Source of the DNA: Brucella pseudogrignonensis
GTDB taxonomy: Bacteria; Pseudomonadota; Alphaproteobacteria; Rhizobiales; Rhizobiaceae
Reading direction: 5' to 3'
NCBI RefSeq assembly: GCF_002252525.1
Contig: NZ_NNRM01000018.1
Coordinates: forward strand, 10,089 to 74,088
DNA length: 64,000 nucleotides
Shown piece after piece: positions 34,330-43,876 of this stretch; position 1 is the stretch's first letter; every line of letters starts with the position of its first letter. Position numbers and translations under genes: made by a program. Under the pieces are notes generated by a model. That model worked only from the letters and a program-made list of their open reading frames with translations, did no database searches and was not told the DNA's origin.

Positions 34330-34359
34330 AAAATTGATAAGGGGAGCCAAAGAGAAACG

Positions 34360-35838
34360 ATGAGTAAACTGCTGAAAGCCGGGCTTATTACAGCCACGAT
34401 GCTTGCATCGATCAACGGTGCCTTCGCAAAGGATACGCTGGTGGTCGGCGAAGTGCTGGAACCGCCGGGCCTTGATCCGACGGCAAATGCTGCTGCCGGT
34501 ATCCGGCAGGTTACTTACGCCAATCTCTATGAAGGCCTGGTTCGTATCGTCGAAGACGGCACAGTAAAGCCACAGCTGGCCGAAAGCTGGACAGTTTCTG
34601 ACGATAAGAAGACTTACACCTTCAAACTGCGTCAGGGCGTGAAGTTCCACGATGGGACGCCATTCGATTGTACGGTTGTAAAGTTCTCCTATGAGCGTGC
34701 GGTGGCTCCAGATTCCACCAATGCGCAAAAGGGTCTTTTTGAACCAATCGCCAGCACCGAGTGTCCTGATCCAGCGACTGCAGTTGTAACGCTGAAGCGG
34801 CCAACCTCGAACTTCCTGTTCAATATGGGGTGGGGCGACGCGGTTATGATCGCTCCGAATTCGGCAGCCGATAACAAGACCAAGCCTGTCGGAACGGGTC
34901 CGTTCAAGTTCAAGCGCTGGGTGCAGGGTGATCGTGTCGAGCTCGACCGTAACCCGGACTATTGGGGCGAGCCAGCAAAGCTTTCTGCGGTCACTTTCCG
35001 CTTTGTGAGCGATCCTTCTGCAGCAGCCGCTGCAATCCTTGCTGGCGACATTGATGTCTTCCCGATGTTCCAGGCGCCGGAATTGATCAGTCGCTTCAAG
35101 AGCGATGATAAGTTGCAGGTCGAAGTCGGTGATACTGCGGGCAAAGTTCTGCTTTCGCTTAACAATGCCAAGGCTCCATTCGACAATGTGAAGGTGCGTC
35201 AGGCACTGGCTCATGCCATCGATAGCAAGGCGCTGATCGAAGGTGTCTATTCCGGTTTTGGTACGCCAATCGGCTCGCATTATGCGCCGGTCGATCCGGG
35301 TTATGTCGATCTTTCGGAGACCTATCCGTATGATCCGGCAAAGGCGAAGCAGCTGCTGGAAGAGGCGGGTGTTCCGGCTGGCACGTCAATAACCATCACG
35401 CTTCCACCTCCGGCCTATGCGCGTCGCGGTGGTGAAATCATCGCGGCCATGCTGGCAGAAGTGGGCATTCAGGCCAATCTCGTTCCAATCGAGTTTGCAC
35501 AATGGCTGGATCAGGTATTCAAGCGCTCGGATTTCGATGCCACGATCATTGCACATACCGAAGCGCGTGATCTCGATATCTATGCTCGCGACAAATACTA
35601 CTTCAACTACAACAACCCGGAATATAAGGCGCTCTATAAAGCTTATGCCGAGGCAGGTAGCGACGAAGAACAGCTCGAACTGGTGAAGAAGCTTCAGGAA
35701 AAGCTTGCTGCAGACGAGCCGAATATCTTCCTCTATGCGCTGCCAAAAATCGGCGTTTGGAATAAGAACGTCAAAGGTCTGTGGAAGAACATGCCGATCC
35801 CGGCTGATGATCTGACACAGGCTTACTGGGCCGAATAA
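34360..35838 (+). CDS. Periplasmic binding protein of peptide/nickel-type ABC importer (SBP_bac_5)
   Basis: 492 aa with a signal peptide (LITATMLASINGAFA-KD). Family features are the N-terminal LDPTANAAAG region, LYEGLVRI, AESWTVSDDKKTYTFKLR and VKFHDGTPF near residue 90, and DNVKVRQALAHAIDSKALI near 280. This is the DppA/OppA class. It binds the operon's substrate and hands it to the permeases encoded downstream. A terminator-like hairpin directly after its stop fits the common pattern of higher binding-protein expression. Confidence 0.9.
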   Translation: MSKLLKAGLITATMLASINGAFAKDTLVVGEVLEPPGLDPTANAAAGIRQVTYANLYEGLVRIVEDGTVKPQLAESWTVSDDKKTYTFKLRQGVKFHDGTPFDCTVVKFSYERAVAPDSTNAQKGLFEPIASTECPDPATAVVTLKRPTSNFLFNMGWGDAVMIAPNSAADNKTKPVGTGPFKFKRWVQGDRVELDRNPDYWGEPAKLSAVTFRFVSDPSAAAAAILAGDIDVFPMFQAPELISRFKSDDKLQVEVGDTAGKVLLSLNNAKAPFDNVKVRQALAHAIDSKALIEGVYSGFGTPIGSHYAPVDPGYVDLSETYPYDPAKAKQLLEEAGVPAGTSITITLPPPAYARRGGEIIAAMLAEVGIQANLVPIEFAQWLDQVFKRSDFDATIIAHTEARDLDIYARDKYYFNYNNPEYKALYKAYAEAGSDEEQLELVKKLQEKLAADEPNIFLYALPKIGVWNKNVKGLWKNMPIPADDLTQAYWAE

Positions 35839-35846
35839 GAACATTT

Positions 35847-35876
35847 CCGCCCCGGCTTTTTTGGCGGGGCGGTTTT
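35847..35876 (+). terminator. Terminator/attenuator between binding protein and permease genes
   Basis: Eight perfect G/C pairs (CCGCCCCG with CGGGGCGG), loop of about ten bases, then TTTT. It lies nine bases after the binding-protein stop and probably gives partial termination, so that more binding protein than membrane subunits is made. Confidence 0.8.
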
Positions 35877-35979
35877 ACGCGAATAGCCGTGCAGCGATAA
35901 CAATCAAGGGGCTGCGGCACGGCAAGAAATGGAATGTGGAGTGAATGGCGTGAAGCGCTCATTCCTGCATTTTTATGAC

Positions 35980-36023
35980 GCACAATCTTTTCCGAAAAGC
36001 CGGACAAGTTTTCGGGATTGTGC
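35980..36023. repeat. REP-like palindrome before permease gene
   Basis: GCACAATC and GATTGTGC arms with inner TTCCGAAAA/TTTTCGGG form a long hairpin ending eight bases before the AGGAGG of the permease gene. It belongs to the same loose family as the other palindromes in this window and may act as a post-terminator stabiliser of the downstream message. Confidence 0.6.
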
Positions 36024-36036
36024 TTAGGAGGTCGCC

Positions 36037-36990
36037 TTGCTGGCTTATATTTCCGGGCGAATAGTTTCGCTCTTGCTTACGACGCTTGCGGCCTCCGTCA
36101 TCGTCTTCCTGTTGATGCAGGTGCTGCCGGGCGACCCTGCCGCAGTTATCCTCGGCATCAACGCGCAACCTGAAACACTGGCAGCGCTTCACAAACAGCT
36201 CGGCCTCGATCAGCCGCTTTGGTGGCGGTATCTTTCGTGGATTGGTGGTTTTCTAAAGGGAGACTTCGGCACCAGTTACACCTATTCAGTGCCGATCAGT
36301 GAATTGCTCGGACCACGCATTATGGTCACGCTGCCGCTGGCGCTTTTGTCCATGGTTCTGTCGGTCGCGGTAGCTATTCCCGTGGGCGTTTATGCGGCCT
36401 CCAAACGCGGCAAAACCGGCGATGTGCTTTCGATGGGTGTGGCGCAGGTGGGTGTCGCTATCCCGAATTTCTGGCTCGGCCTGCTTTTGATCCTGCTGTT
36501 TGCTTTGCAGCTCGGTTGGTTTCCAGCTTCTGGCTTTGCTGGCTGGGAAGGTGGATTCTGGAACGGTATCCGCTCGCTGTTTCTGCCCGCGCTGGCTCTT
36601 GCCCTGCCGCTTGCCGCTATTCTTGCCCGCGTGACGCGTTCCGCCGTCATCGAAACGCTGGGTGAGGATTTCGTGCGGACCGCGCGCGCAAAAGGTCTTA
36701 CCCGTAACGCGGCACTCTGGCGCCATGCGGTGCCAAATGCGCTAATCCCGGTTGTCACGATTATTGGCCTGCAATTCTCATTTCTGTTGGCTGGAACGAT
36801 CATCATCGAAAATGTCTTCAATCTTCCCGGCCTTGGAAGGCTGGTGTTTCAGGCAATCGCCCAGCGCGATCTGATAACGGTGCAGTCGCTGGTGACGCTG
36901 CTTGCGGCTTCTGTGATTACGGTCAACTTCATTGTCGATCTTGTCTATGGCTTCATTGATCCGCGTCTTTCGACGGGAGGCAGCCGGTGA
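36037..36990 (+). CDS. ABC importer permease, DppB/OppB type
   Basis: 317 aa with six membrane spans. The start has the DppB pattern RIVSLLLTTLAASVIVFLLM and LPGDPAAVILG. RTARAKGLTRNAALWRHAVPNAL near 210 is the EAA-loop motif that contacts the ATPase. TTG at 36037 is preceded by an excellent AGGAGG five bases earlier, so the rare start is probably right. GTGA overlap with the next permease gene. Confidence 0.9.
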   Translation: MLAYISGRIVSLLLTTLAASVIVFLLMQVLPGDPAAVILGINAQPETLAALHKQLGLDQPLWWRYLSWIGGFLKGDFGTSYTYSVPISELLGPRIMVTLPLALLSMVLSVAVAIPVGVYAASKRGKTGDVLSMGVAQVGVAIPNFWLGLLLILLFALQLGWFPASGFAGWEGGFWNGIRSLFLPALALALPLAAILARVTRSAVIETLGEDFVRTARAKGLTRNAALWRHAVPNALIPVVTIIGLQFSFLLAGTIIIENVFNLPGLGRLVFQAIAQRDLITVQSLVTLLAASVITVNFIVDLVYGFIDPRLSTGGSR

Positions 36991-37847
36991 GTGAGGTTCA
37001 GACAATTGCAAAGCCAAGCCGTTTTCGGACGCTGTTTTTAAGCCGCAGCCTTGTGATCGGTTCGCTTGTTACCGCTATTCTGGTGGCTATGGCTCTCGTC
37101 TCCTATTTCTGGACGCCTTATTCACCCACCGCCATGAACTTCCGCGACAAGCTGCAGGAGCCGAGCTTCAGTCATCTGTTCGGAACGGATAATTTTGGTC
37201 GTGATGTGTTTTCCATGATTATGGTCGGTGCGCGCAATTCCATTGCCGTGTCGATTATTGCTGTGCTTGTTGGCGCGGGTATAGGCATCCCTCTCGGTGC
37301 CTTTGCTGCAGCGCGGGGTGGATTGGTCGATGGCTTTGTCATGCGTATGACCGATCTGGCCTTTGCATTTCCGGCGCTGCTGACCGCAGTCATTATCACC
37401 GCTATTTTTGGCCCCGGTGCGGTCAACGCCATGATTGCAATCGGTATTTTCAATATTCCCGTCTTTGCCCGTGTTACGCGTGGTGCATCGCTTGGGCTTT
37501 GGAAGCGCGAATATGTGCAGGCAGCGCGTTGCGCAGGGCGCGGCGATATCTCGATCACGCTGCTGCATGTTCTGCCCAACATCAATCATGTGCTGATCGT
37601 ACAGGCGACGATCCAGTTCGCACTCGCCATCGTGGCGGAAGCAGGTCTCTCCTATGTGGGGCTTGGTACACAGCCGCCAATGCCGAGCTGGGGCAAGATG
37701 CTCAACGATGCACAGACCTTTATCTATGATGCACCATGGCTGGCGATCTTCCCTGGTCTTGCCATTACACTCGCAGTCCTTGGTCTCAACATGCTGGGTG
37801 ACGGTCTGCGCGACATACTTGATCCGCGCGTAAGGAGGCAGAGATGA
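36987..37847 (+). CDS. ABC importer permease, DppC/OppC type
   Basis: 286 aa. The start has the N-terminal segment and periplasmic loop typical of DppC (MALVSYFWTPYSPTAMNF, SHLFGTDNFGRDVFSM). Membrane helices then lead to the EAA motif YVQAARCAGRGDISITLLHV near 175. GLSYVGLGTQPPMPSWGKML closes the family pattern. It starts at GTG within the previous stop and overlaps the ATPase gene by ATGA. It pairs with the DppB-type protein to form the channel. Confidence 0.9.
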   Translation: MSEVQTIAKPSRFRTLFLSRSLVIGSLVTAILVAMALVSYFWTPYSPTAMNFRDKLQEPSFSHLFGTDNFGRDVFSMIMVGARNSIAVSIIAVLVGAGIGIPLGAFAAARGGLVDGFVMRMTDLAFAFPALLTAVIITAIFGPGAVNAMIAIGIFNIPVFARVTRGASLGLWKREYVQAARCAGRGDISITLLHVLPNINHVLIVQATIQFALAIVAEAGLSYVGLGTQPPMPSWGKMLNDAQTFIYDAPWLAIFPGLAITLAVLGLNMLGDGLRDILDPRVRRQR

Positions 37848-38872
37848 TAAAAACTTTGCCAAAAACACCTCTTCTTGAAATGGGCAATATGTCTGTCGAG
37901 CTGCCATTTGGCACGCGCACTGCAGATATCGTGTCGGGCATTACATTAACCCTCAACCGTGGTGAACGCCTGGGTGTTGTGGGTGAATCTGGCAGTGGCA
38001 AGTCGATTACCGCGCTTGCTGCCATGGGCTTGCTGCCTGACCGGATGCGCGTGCGCGGAACCTTGCGTTTTGATGGGCAGGATCTGGCAAACAAGCCAGA
38101 AGCCGAACTCTGCAAAATGCGCGGTCGTCGCATGGCGATGATCTTTCAGGAGCCAATGACAGCGCTCAATCCGGTTAAAACCATTGGTGCGCAAATTGCC
38201 GAAGGCCGCCGTCTGCATCTTGGCGAAAGCCGCACTGATGCCGAACGCAAGGCGCGTGAGTTGCTGGATCGCGTGGGACTACCTGCACCACGCTTTAATC
38301 TCGATCTGTATCCGCACCAGCTTTCCGGAGGGCAACGCCAGCGCGTGATGATCGCCATGGCGATTGCCTGCGAGCCTGATCTGTTGATTGCTGATGAACC
38401 GACCACGGCGCTCGATGTCACTGTTCAGGCACAAATTCTTGATCTCATGGATGAGCTGATCGACGAAACAGGCACAGCGCTGATGCTCATTACCCATGAT
38501 CTCGGCGTTGTGTCGGAAATGACCGACCGTATCGCAGTGATGTATGCCGGGCGGATTGTAGAAACGGGGCGAACCGAAGCCGTGTTCAATCGTATGGCGC
38601 ATCCTTATGCGCGGGGGCTGTTTCAGGCTTCTCCACATGGGGCTAATCTGGTTCGCGATCATACGAAACCGCGTCAGCGCCTCGCTGCTATTCCCGGTGT
38701 TGTACCGGATCCGCTGGCCCGCCCGCCATATTGCAGCTTCGCTGATCGTTGCGCCTTCGTTGAAGGCGATTGTCGAAAGCTCATTCCGCCGCTCGATCTG
38801 ATCGGTGAAAGCGAAGGCATTGCCCATCGCGCTGCCTGTCTACATCCACGCGATGGCGAGGTACTGGCATGA
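37844..38872 (+). CDS. ABC importer ATPase, DppD/OppD type
   Basis: 342 aa. Walker [13 protein letters not shown] near 46, signature [16 protein letters not shown] near 158, Walker [15 protein letters not shown] near 180. The C-terminal oligopeptide-transporter domain has [18 protein letters not shown], with Cys residues of the type that bind an Fe-S cluster in some DppD proteins. It has ATGA overlaps at both ends and is one of the two ATPases of this importer. Confidence 0.9.
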   Translation: MIKTLPKTPLLEMGNMSVELPFGTRTADIVSGITLTLNRGERLGVVGESGSGKSITALAAMGLLPDRMRVRGTLRFDGQDLANKPEAELCKMRGRRMAMIFQEPMTALNPVKTIGAQIAEGRRLHLGESRTDAERKARELLDRVGLPAPRFNLDLYPHQLSGGQRQRVMIAMAIACEPDLLIADEPTTALDVTVQAQILDLMDELIDETGTALMLITHDLGVVSEMTDRIAVMYAGRIVETGRTEAVFNRMAHPYARGLFQASPHGANLVRDHTKPRQRLAAIPGVVPDPLARPPYCSFADRCAFVEGDCRKLIPPLDLIGESEGIAHRAACLHPRDGEVLA

Positions 38873-39717
38873 GCAAGATGATTTTGCAGGTTCGTGATGT
38901 CGTGCGTGAATATCAGCTCCCGCGCCCATCATTCCTTTCAAAGCCGGGATCATTGCGCGTTCTCCACGGTGTCAATGTCGAGATCGAAGCAGGGCAAAGC
39001 CTTGGCATCGTAGGCGAAAGCGGTTCGGGCAAATCAACACTTGCCCGTGCTGTGATGGGGCTGGAACGACCGCAATCTGGCCAAATCCTTATCAATGGTC
39101 AGGATATCTACGCGCTTGACCGTTCAGGCCTGCGTGAAGCGCGTAAAGGTTTTCAGGCGATCTTTCAGGACCCTTATGGTTCGCTCGATCCGCGCCACAC
39201 GGTAAAGCGGATCATTTCGGAGCCGATTGTTTCACTGGAGCGGGGGACAAGCAGCAAGGAGCGGGATGAGCGCGTGGCAGAAGTGCTGGAAGCTGTCGGC
39301 CTCCCAAAAGCATCTGCCGAAAAATATCCGCATGAGTTTTCCGGAGGGCAACGCCAGCGTATCGCTATTGCTCGCGCCCTGATTACCAAACCGGCGCTCA
39401 TCGTTGCTGACGAACCTGTTTCAGCTCTTGATGTCTCCATTCAGGCGCAGGTTCTCAATCTGATGATGGATCTGCAGGAAAAGTTCGGCCTTTCCTATCT
39501 TTTCATCAGTCACGATCTCGGTGTCGTGCGCGCAATTACCGATCGTGTAGCGGTGATTTATCACGGCAATATCGTCGAGCAGGGAGAGACCAACGCGGTC
39601 TTCGATAATCCGCAACATGAATATACGCGCGCATTGGTTGATGCTGTGCCGAAGCCATTTTCGGGACGGCGCAAACGTGCCCGCAAGCTCAATTCTACAA
39701 TCAAACTACCAGAATGA
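38869..39717 (+). CDS. ABC importer ATPase, DppF/OppF type
   Basis: 282 aa. Walker [15 protein letters not shown] near 46, signature HEFSGGQRQRIAIARA near 155, Walker B LIVADEPVSALDVS near 178, switch His in ISHDLGVVRAI. It is shorter than DppD and has a basic end (GRRKRARKLNST), so it lacks the long Cys-containing C-terminal domain. It completes the importer; the amidase gene follows after 14 bases. Confidence 0.9.
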   Translation: MSKMILQVRDVVREYQLPRPSFLSKPGSLRVLHGVNVEIEAGQSLGIVGESGSGKSTLARAVMGLERPQSGQILINGQDIYALDRSGLREARKGFQAIFQDPYGSLDPRHTVKRIISEPIVSLERGTSSKERDERVAEVLEAVGLPKASAEKYPHEFSGGQRQRIAIARALITKPALIVADEPVSALDVSIQAQVLNLMMDLQEKFGLSYLFISHDLGVVRAITDRVAVIYHGNIVEQGETNAVFDNPQHEYTRALVDAVPKPFSGRRKRARKLNSTIKLPE

Positions 39718-39731
39718 AATAAGGGAACGCC

Positions 39732-41120
39732 ATGTCTTCACTTGCCGATTTGTCAGCTGTCGATCTTGTTTCTGCCTATAAGGCGAAATCGCTTTCGCCG
39801 GTTGAAGTTACGGAAGCTGTAATTGAGCGCATCGAGGCCTATGAGCCGAAACTGAATGCGCTTTGGGCTTATGATCCGGAAAACGCGAGGGCATCTGCGA
39901 AGGCATCGGAAGAACGTTGGGCAAAAGGTGAGCCCGCTGGCCCCATTGACGGTGTCCCGCTGACGATCAAGGAAAATATTGCCACGCAAGGTACTGCTGT
40001 TCCGCTCGGCTGTGCGGCACTGCCTCTCAATCCTGCAGCCGTTGATGCGCCGCCCGCCGCCCGCACCCGCGAGGCTGGTGGCGTGCTTTTGGCTAAAACA
40101 ACCATGCCTGATCTCGGTATGTTGTCCTCTGGGCTTTCGAGCTTTCATAAGCTTGCGCGCAACCCGTGGGACTTGAACACCAATCCGGGCGGTTCAAGTG
40201 CTGGTGCAGGCAGCGCTGGTGCTGCTGGTTACGGGCCACTGCATATCGGTACGGATATTGGTGGCTCCATCCGCCTGCCGGCCGGCTGGTGCGGTCTGGT
40301 TGGGCTGAAGCCGTCCTTCGGGCGTATCCCAATCGATCCGGCGTTTCTTGGTCGCGTTGCTGGTCCGATGACGCGTACGGTTGCCGATAGCGCGCTTTAT
40401 ATGTCGGTGCTTTCCCGTCCTGATCGCCGTGACGCGATGAGCCTGCCATATCAGGATATCGACTGGATGGACCTTGATATCGATGTAGAAGGTCTCAAAA
40501 TCGGCCTCTGGCTCGATGCCGGTTTTGGCGAGCCGACGGGCGATGAAACACGCGCGGCGGTGGAAGCTGCAGCGAAGCTGTTCGCGGATGCTGGCGCGAT
40601 TATTGAGCCGGTTGCTCCATTCCTCAATCGCACCATGATCGATGGACTTGATCGCTTCTGGCGCGCACGTTCCTGGGCCGACGTCTCTAAGATGACGCCG
40701 GAAAATCGTGCGAAAATCTTGCCATACATCTATCAATGGACTGAAACCGCTGAAGATTTGACTGGCGAGGAAGTCTATTCCGGTTTTTCCCAAATAGATG
40801 CGATGCGCCATGCAGCTCTTGCGGCGTCGAAGGATTTCGATTTCATCATTTCCCCGACCGCTCCAATGCCGACCTATCCGGCGGAATGGGCCTCTCCGGT
40901 CAATGATCCGCAGCGTCCTTTCGAGCACATCGCGTTTACCGTTGCGATGAATATGTCGGAACAGCCTGCAATCTCGCTCAATTGTGGCTATACGTCCAAG
41001 GGGCTGCCTATTGGCTTGCAGATTTTTGGCCAGCGCTTTGATGATCTGGGCGTGTTGCGTCTCGCCCAGGCATATGAAGATATGCGACCCGTTCAGCGTC
41101 CTTGGCCCATCATTGCATAA
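39732..41120 (+). CDS. Amidase-signature hydrolase
   Basis: 462 aa. The Ser-cisSer-Lys triad is visible: Lys in VPLTIKENIATQG near residue 81, cis-Ser in NPGGSSAGAGSAG near 156, and the nucleophile in GTDIGGSIRLPA near 179. The length is standard for the family. As the last gene of an operon with a complete importer, an aldehyde dehydrogenase and an SDR, it may release an amine and acid from the imported amide so that the two dehydrogenases can work on the alcohol/aldehyde part. The substrate is unknown. Confidence 0.9.
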   Translation: MSSLADLSAVDLVSAYKAKSLSPVEVTEAVIERIEAYEPKLNALWAYDPENARASAKASEERWAKGEPAGPIDGVPLTIKENIATQGTAVPLGCAALPLNPAAVDAPPAARTREAGGVLLAKTTMPDLGMLSSGLSSFHKLARNPWDLNTNPGGSSAGAGSAGAAGYGPLHIGTDIGGSIRLPAGWCGLVGLKPSFGRIPIDPAFLGRVAGPMTRTVADSALYMSVLSRPDRRDAMSLPYQDIDWMDLDIDVEGLKIGLWLDAGFGEPTGDETRAAVEAAAKLFADAGAIIEPVAPFLNRTMIDGLDRFWRARSWADVSKMTPENRAKILPYIYQWTETAEDLTGEEVYSGFSQIDAMRHAALAASKDFDFIISPTAPMPTYPAEWASPVNDPQRPFEHIAFTVAMNMSEQPAISLNCGYTSKGLPIGLQIFGQRFDDLGVLRLAQAYEDMRPVQRPWPIIA

Positions 41121-41124
41121 GAAG

Positions 41125-41152
41125 AAAGGCCGCGTGATGCGGCCTTTTCTTT
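41125..41152. terminator. Bidirectional terminator after amidase and exonuclease genes
   Basis: A perfect nine-base-pair stem AAAGGCCGC/GCGGCCTTT with a five-base loop, flanked by A-rich and T-rich sides. It sits between the convergent amidase and exonuclease genes and can serve both. Confidence 0.85.
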
Positions 41153-42146
41153 ATTTTGATCTGAGTGGCGCTCGCTCTTTATAGCGGTCGACGGCAGTGA
41201 GCTTCTGAATCAACGGCTCTGCATCGCGCCAAGGGTAAATCTCTGTACGCAGATATTCGAGTTCGGCTTCGAGTTCATCTTCATCGATTTCCGTCCACCA
41301 GGATTTCGGGCGCCCGTCGCTGCCATCAGACCAGCGGTAGCGGCGTTCTTTCAGCTTGTCCTTCATTTCAAAAGGGCTGTTTTCTGCATAAATGCGCAGG
41401 CGCGATTTCTGGCTGGCCTTCAGCAATTCTGCAAAAGGTGTCGTCTTGCCGGATTGTTCCTTCAGCACGGCGAGCAACGCCTGACAATCATCTTCTGCAC
41501 GGTGGCCATTATGGAAATAGCCGCTCTGGCCGATCAGATAACCAAGCTTGGTGCCTTCAAAGCCGCGGGCCGTCCAGTCAATCTCCTTGACCGAACATGC
41601 CCAGGGCTTGTTTTCAAAGACTGGTGAAAAACGTTCCAGAAAGGGCCGATCAAAACCTGCATTATGCGCAATGATGAGATCCGCATTGCCGATCAGTGCT
41701 TCAAGTTTCGCACGCGGAATGATCTGTCCGGCGACCATTTCATCGGTAATGCCGGTGATACGCGTAATATCGGCTGGAATTGGCTTTGAAGGTTCTTGCA
41801 AAGCGCCAAAAGTTGCACAAACATCACCGATGGAGCCATCATCCGCATAGCGGAAGGCCACAGCGCCAATCTCGATGATTTCTTCCTGCACAGCACTCAA
41901 GCCCGTCGTTTCAGTGTCAACCACAACCCCGAGCCTAGGAAACGCAACCGTGTCTGCATCCGGCACTGTTGGCGGTGGGTCAAGCCGCTGCAAGATACGA
42001 TAGCGCCCGCTGTCTTTCAGGCGTTGGACCATTTCCGCTTCATCAGGGCCGGACGTCTTTCCGGGTTTGGTGCGGGCAGGGCGCAGTTCTGCCTGCTTAA
42101 CGTCGCCTTCGGCAGAAGGGACAAAGAGGTCGAACTGGTGGCGCAT
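41151..42146 (-). CDS. DnaQ-like 3'-5' exonuclease
   Basis: 331 aa. ExoI motif VVVDTETTGL near residue 80 supplies the first Asp and Glu. HNAGFDRPFLERF near 167 is ExoII. HRAEDDCQALLAVL near 215 is ExoIII with the late His and Asp (DEDDh type). The C-terminal region, with WSDGSDGRPKSWWTEIDEDE, is an extension typical of this alpha-proteobacterial family. ATG at 42146 has GGAG eleven bases upstream, whereas the longer start at 42161 would put that site inside the gene. It probably acts in DNA repair or proofreading as a stand-alone enzyme. Confidence 0.85.
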   Translation of the reverse strand: MRHQFDLFVPSAEGDVKQAELRPARTKPGKTSGPDEAEMVQRLKDSGRYRILQRLDPPPTVPDADTVAFPRLGVVVDTETTGLSAVQEEIIEIGAVAFRYADDGSIGDVCATFGALQEPSKPIPADITRITGITDEMVAGQIIPRAKLEALIGNADLIIAHNAGFDRPFLERFSPVFENKPWACSVKEIDWTARGFEGTKLGYLIGQSGYFHNGHRAEDDCQALLAVLKEQSGKTTPFAELLKASQKSRLRIYAENSPFEMKDKLKERRYRWSDGSDGRPKSWWTEIDEDELEAELEYLRTEIYPWRDAEPLIQKLTAVDRYKERAPLRSK

Positions 42147-42515
42147 ATGTTTTCTCCGCATTGGGGCTGTGCGTAGCTATAAAATGGCATTTCACGGCTT
42201 GCTGACCAAGCCCTCAATAAATTTAGTAACAGGTAATGTTGGTGTTTCAGCTTGCTATTGGCGTATTTAAGTCATTTTTTGAAATCGATATTTGGGGATA
42301 AGTTTTTCCTTCGAAATTCTTTACATGATAACAGTTGCTGCGAATGCATTGATTGTAGTTATTTATCAGAAAATTATTATGTTATAATGTAGTAAATTAA
42401 AATAATACCTAAACTTTTATGCTGAATTTATTCTTGATTTAAATCGTTTATTGTCGTTTGAAAGATGCTCAATTTGATTTTCCATAAATTTTTTAATTAA
42501 ACGGTATCATAGGTC
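42147..42515. other. A/T-rich intergenic region before GGDEF gene
   Basis: This is the most A/T-rich stretch of the window. It contains a perfect TATAAT at 42383-42388, a plausible -10 box for the GGDEF gene, though a well-placed -35 is not clear. I see no gene and no terminator. High A/T content upstream of a signalling gene may also mean nucleoid-protein binding. Confidence 0.35.
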
Positions 42516-43685
42516 GTGAAATTTGTTCCACCACTCCTGATTATATTGTTTGCGGCGACAATGTCTGGCGTATGGATGCTAGACACCAGACGCAGGCATA
42601 TGTTGTTCTTCGGGCTGGGCTTCGCAACCTTTGCTGCTGGTTTGTTGCTGCAGGTCTTGCAGCTCTTACCGGGTTTGAATGCGGCAGTATTTACAGCGAC
42701 AGCACTTTACCTCTTGGCTGGCCTTTTCTTCTGTGAAGCCGTCATGCTTCGGCTGGACAAGCAGTTTTCGCCTTTTGCGGGCGCATCGATTAGCGTGCTG
42801 ACACTGGCGGTAATAGGTTATCTGGCTCAGGTGGGGGCGGATTATAAATATATGGCCGTTGCATCCAATTTTGGGCTTGGCGCAATGATTGCCACGCTTT
42901 GTCTGCAGTCGCGGGCGCTAATGCAAGGCAAATGGATCGAGCGCACATTGCATGGTTTTCTCACGATCCTTGCCGCGCATTTCTTCCTTAGAAGCATCCT
43001 TACCGTCAAAATGCTTAGTGGAATTAGCACGACAGAACAGCTGATAAGGTCCCAATATTGGACACTGGTTACAATCTCTGTCTCTTTCATAGGTGTGTTG
43101 CTGGGCCTCGTTATTTTGGTCGTCGCAACTGCTGATGTGATTAACGAACTGCAAGCGGAGCGGGATTCAGACCCTCTCACCGGGGCTCTTAATCGTCGAG
43201 GTCTGGAGCGAGCTGCGAAGCGAAGCCTTATGGCTGCTGAGAAGAACAGGCTTGCCGTTATTATCGCTGATATTGATCATTTCAAAGCGATCAACGATGA
43301 ATTTGGTCATTCAATCGGTGATCAAGTGCTTGTTGAGTTTTCATCACTCCTGCGTTCGGCATCGGAAAAAGGAGCCATTGTCGGCCGTGTCGGGGGTGAG
43401 GAATTTGTTTTGATTGTGAAGGGCGGTGCCGAGCAATGCGAGATATTCGCCAATCGTCTGTGCAGCCATGTCGCTCGCTATAGTTTTTCGATGCTGCCGA
43501 ACGGACGAAGCGTAACCAGCAGTTTTGGTCTTGCGGTCATACGGGATCACGAAACGGTCTGGGATGCAGCAGCGCGCGCGGATCTTGCTCTTCTAAGGGT
43601 AAAACGGCGCGGTCGTAATCGTGTTGCGGCGGAAGGTGTCGAGTTCAAATCTGCAGGCCAGATCGACTATCTGCTCACGGCATAA
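42516..43685 (+). CDS. Membrane-bound GGDEF diguanylate cyclase
   Basis: 389 aa. Six hydrophobic segments in the first 205 residues (for example LLIILFAATMSGVW, HMLFFGLGFATFAAGLLLQV) form a membrane sensor module without an obvious periplasmic domain. The GGDEF domain follows from about 220: DPLTGALNRRGLE, then IIADIDHFKAINDEFGHSIGD and the active-site VGRVGGEEFVLIV. GGEEF is a functional variant. The residues at the inhibitory I-site position (five before GGEEF) are not RxxD, so product inhibition there is unlikely. GTG start at 42516. No EAL domain. Confidence 0.88.
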   Translation: MKFVPPLLIILFAATMSGVWMLDTRRRHMLFFGLGFATFAAGLLLQVLQLLPGLNAAVFTATALYLLAGLFFCEAVMLRLDKQFSPFAGASISVLTLAVIGYLAQVGADYKYMAVASNFGLGAMIATLCLQSRALMQGKWIERTLHGFLTILAAHFFLRSILTVKMLSGISTTEQLIRSQYWTLVTISVSFIGVLLGLVILVVATADVINELQAERDSDPLTGALNRRGLERAAKRSLMAAEKNRLAVIIADIDHFKAINDEFGHSIGDQVLVEFSSLLRSASEKGAIVGRVGGEEFVLIVKGGAEQCEIFANRLCSHVARYSFSMLPNGRSVTSSFGLAVIRDHETVWDAAARADLALLRVKRRGRNRVAAEGVEFKSAGQIDYLLTA

Positions 43686-43876
43686 TGAGCCTTTCAGCTG
43701 CTCCAGCCATACTTTCTTTTCTGAAGGCGGGCGATCGTAAAGAATTTAGTTACCATAATTCTTCATGCTTAGTGCGACTTTCAAGTTAGCACTTTCGCCA
43801 TGATTGCTTCGCTTTTCTGCCGAACTTTCATGCAAAGCGACAGCGAGAAAACCAGTTATTATTCAGGACGAGTAGT

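Noticed and set aside
33550-35280. 576-codon minus-strand ORF across the SDR and binding-protein genes
   Set aside because: It lies antisense to two genes with complete motifs and has Cys/Arg/His-rich composition typical of shadow frames.
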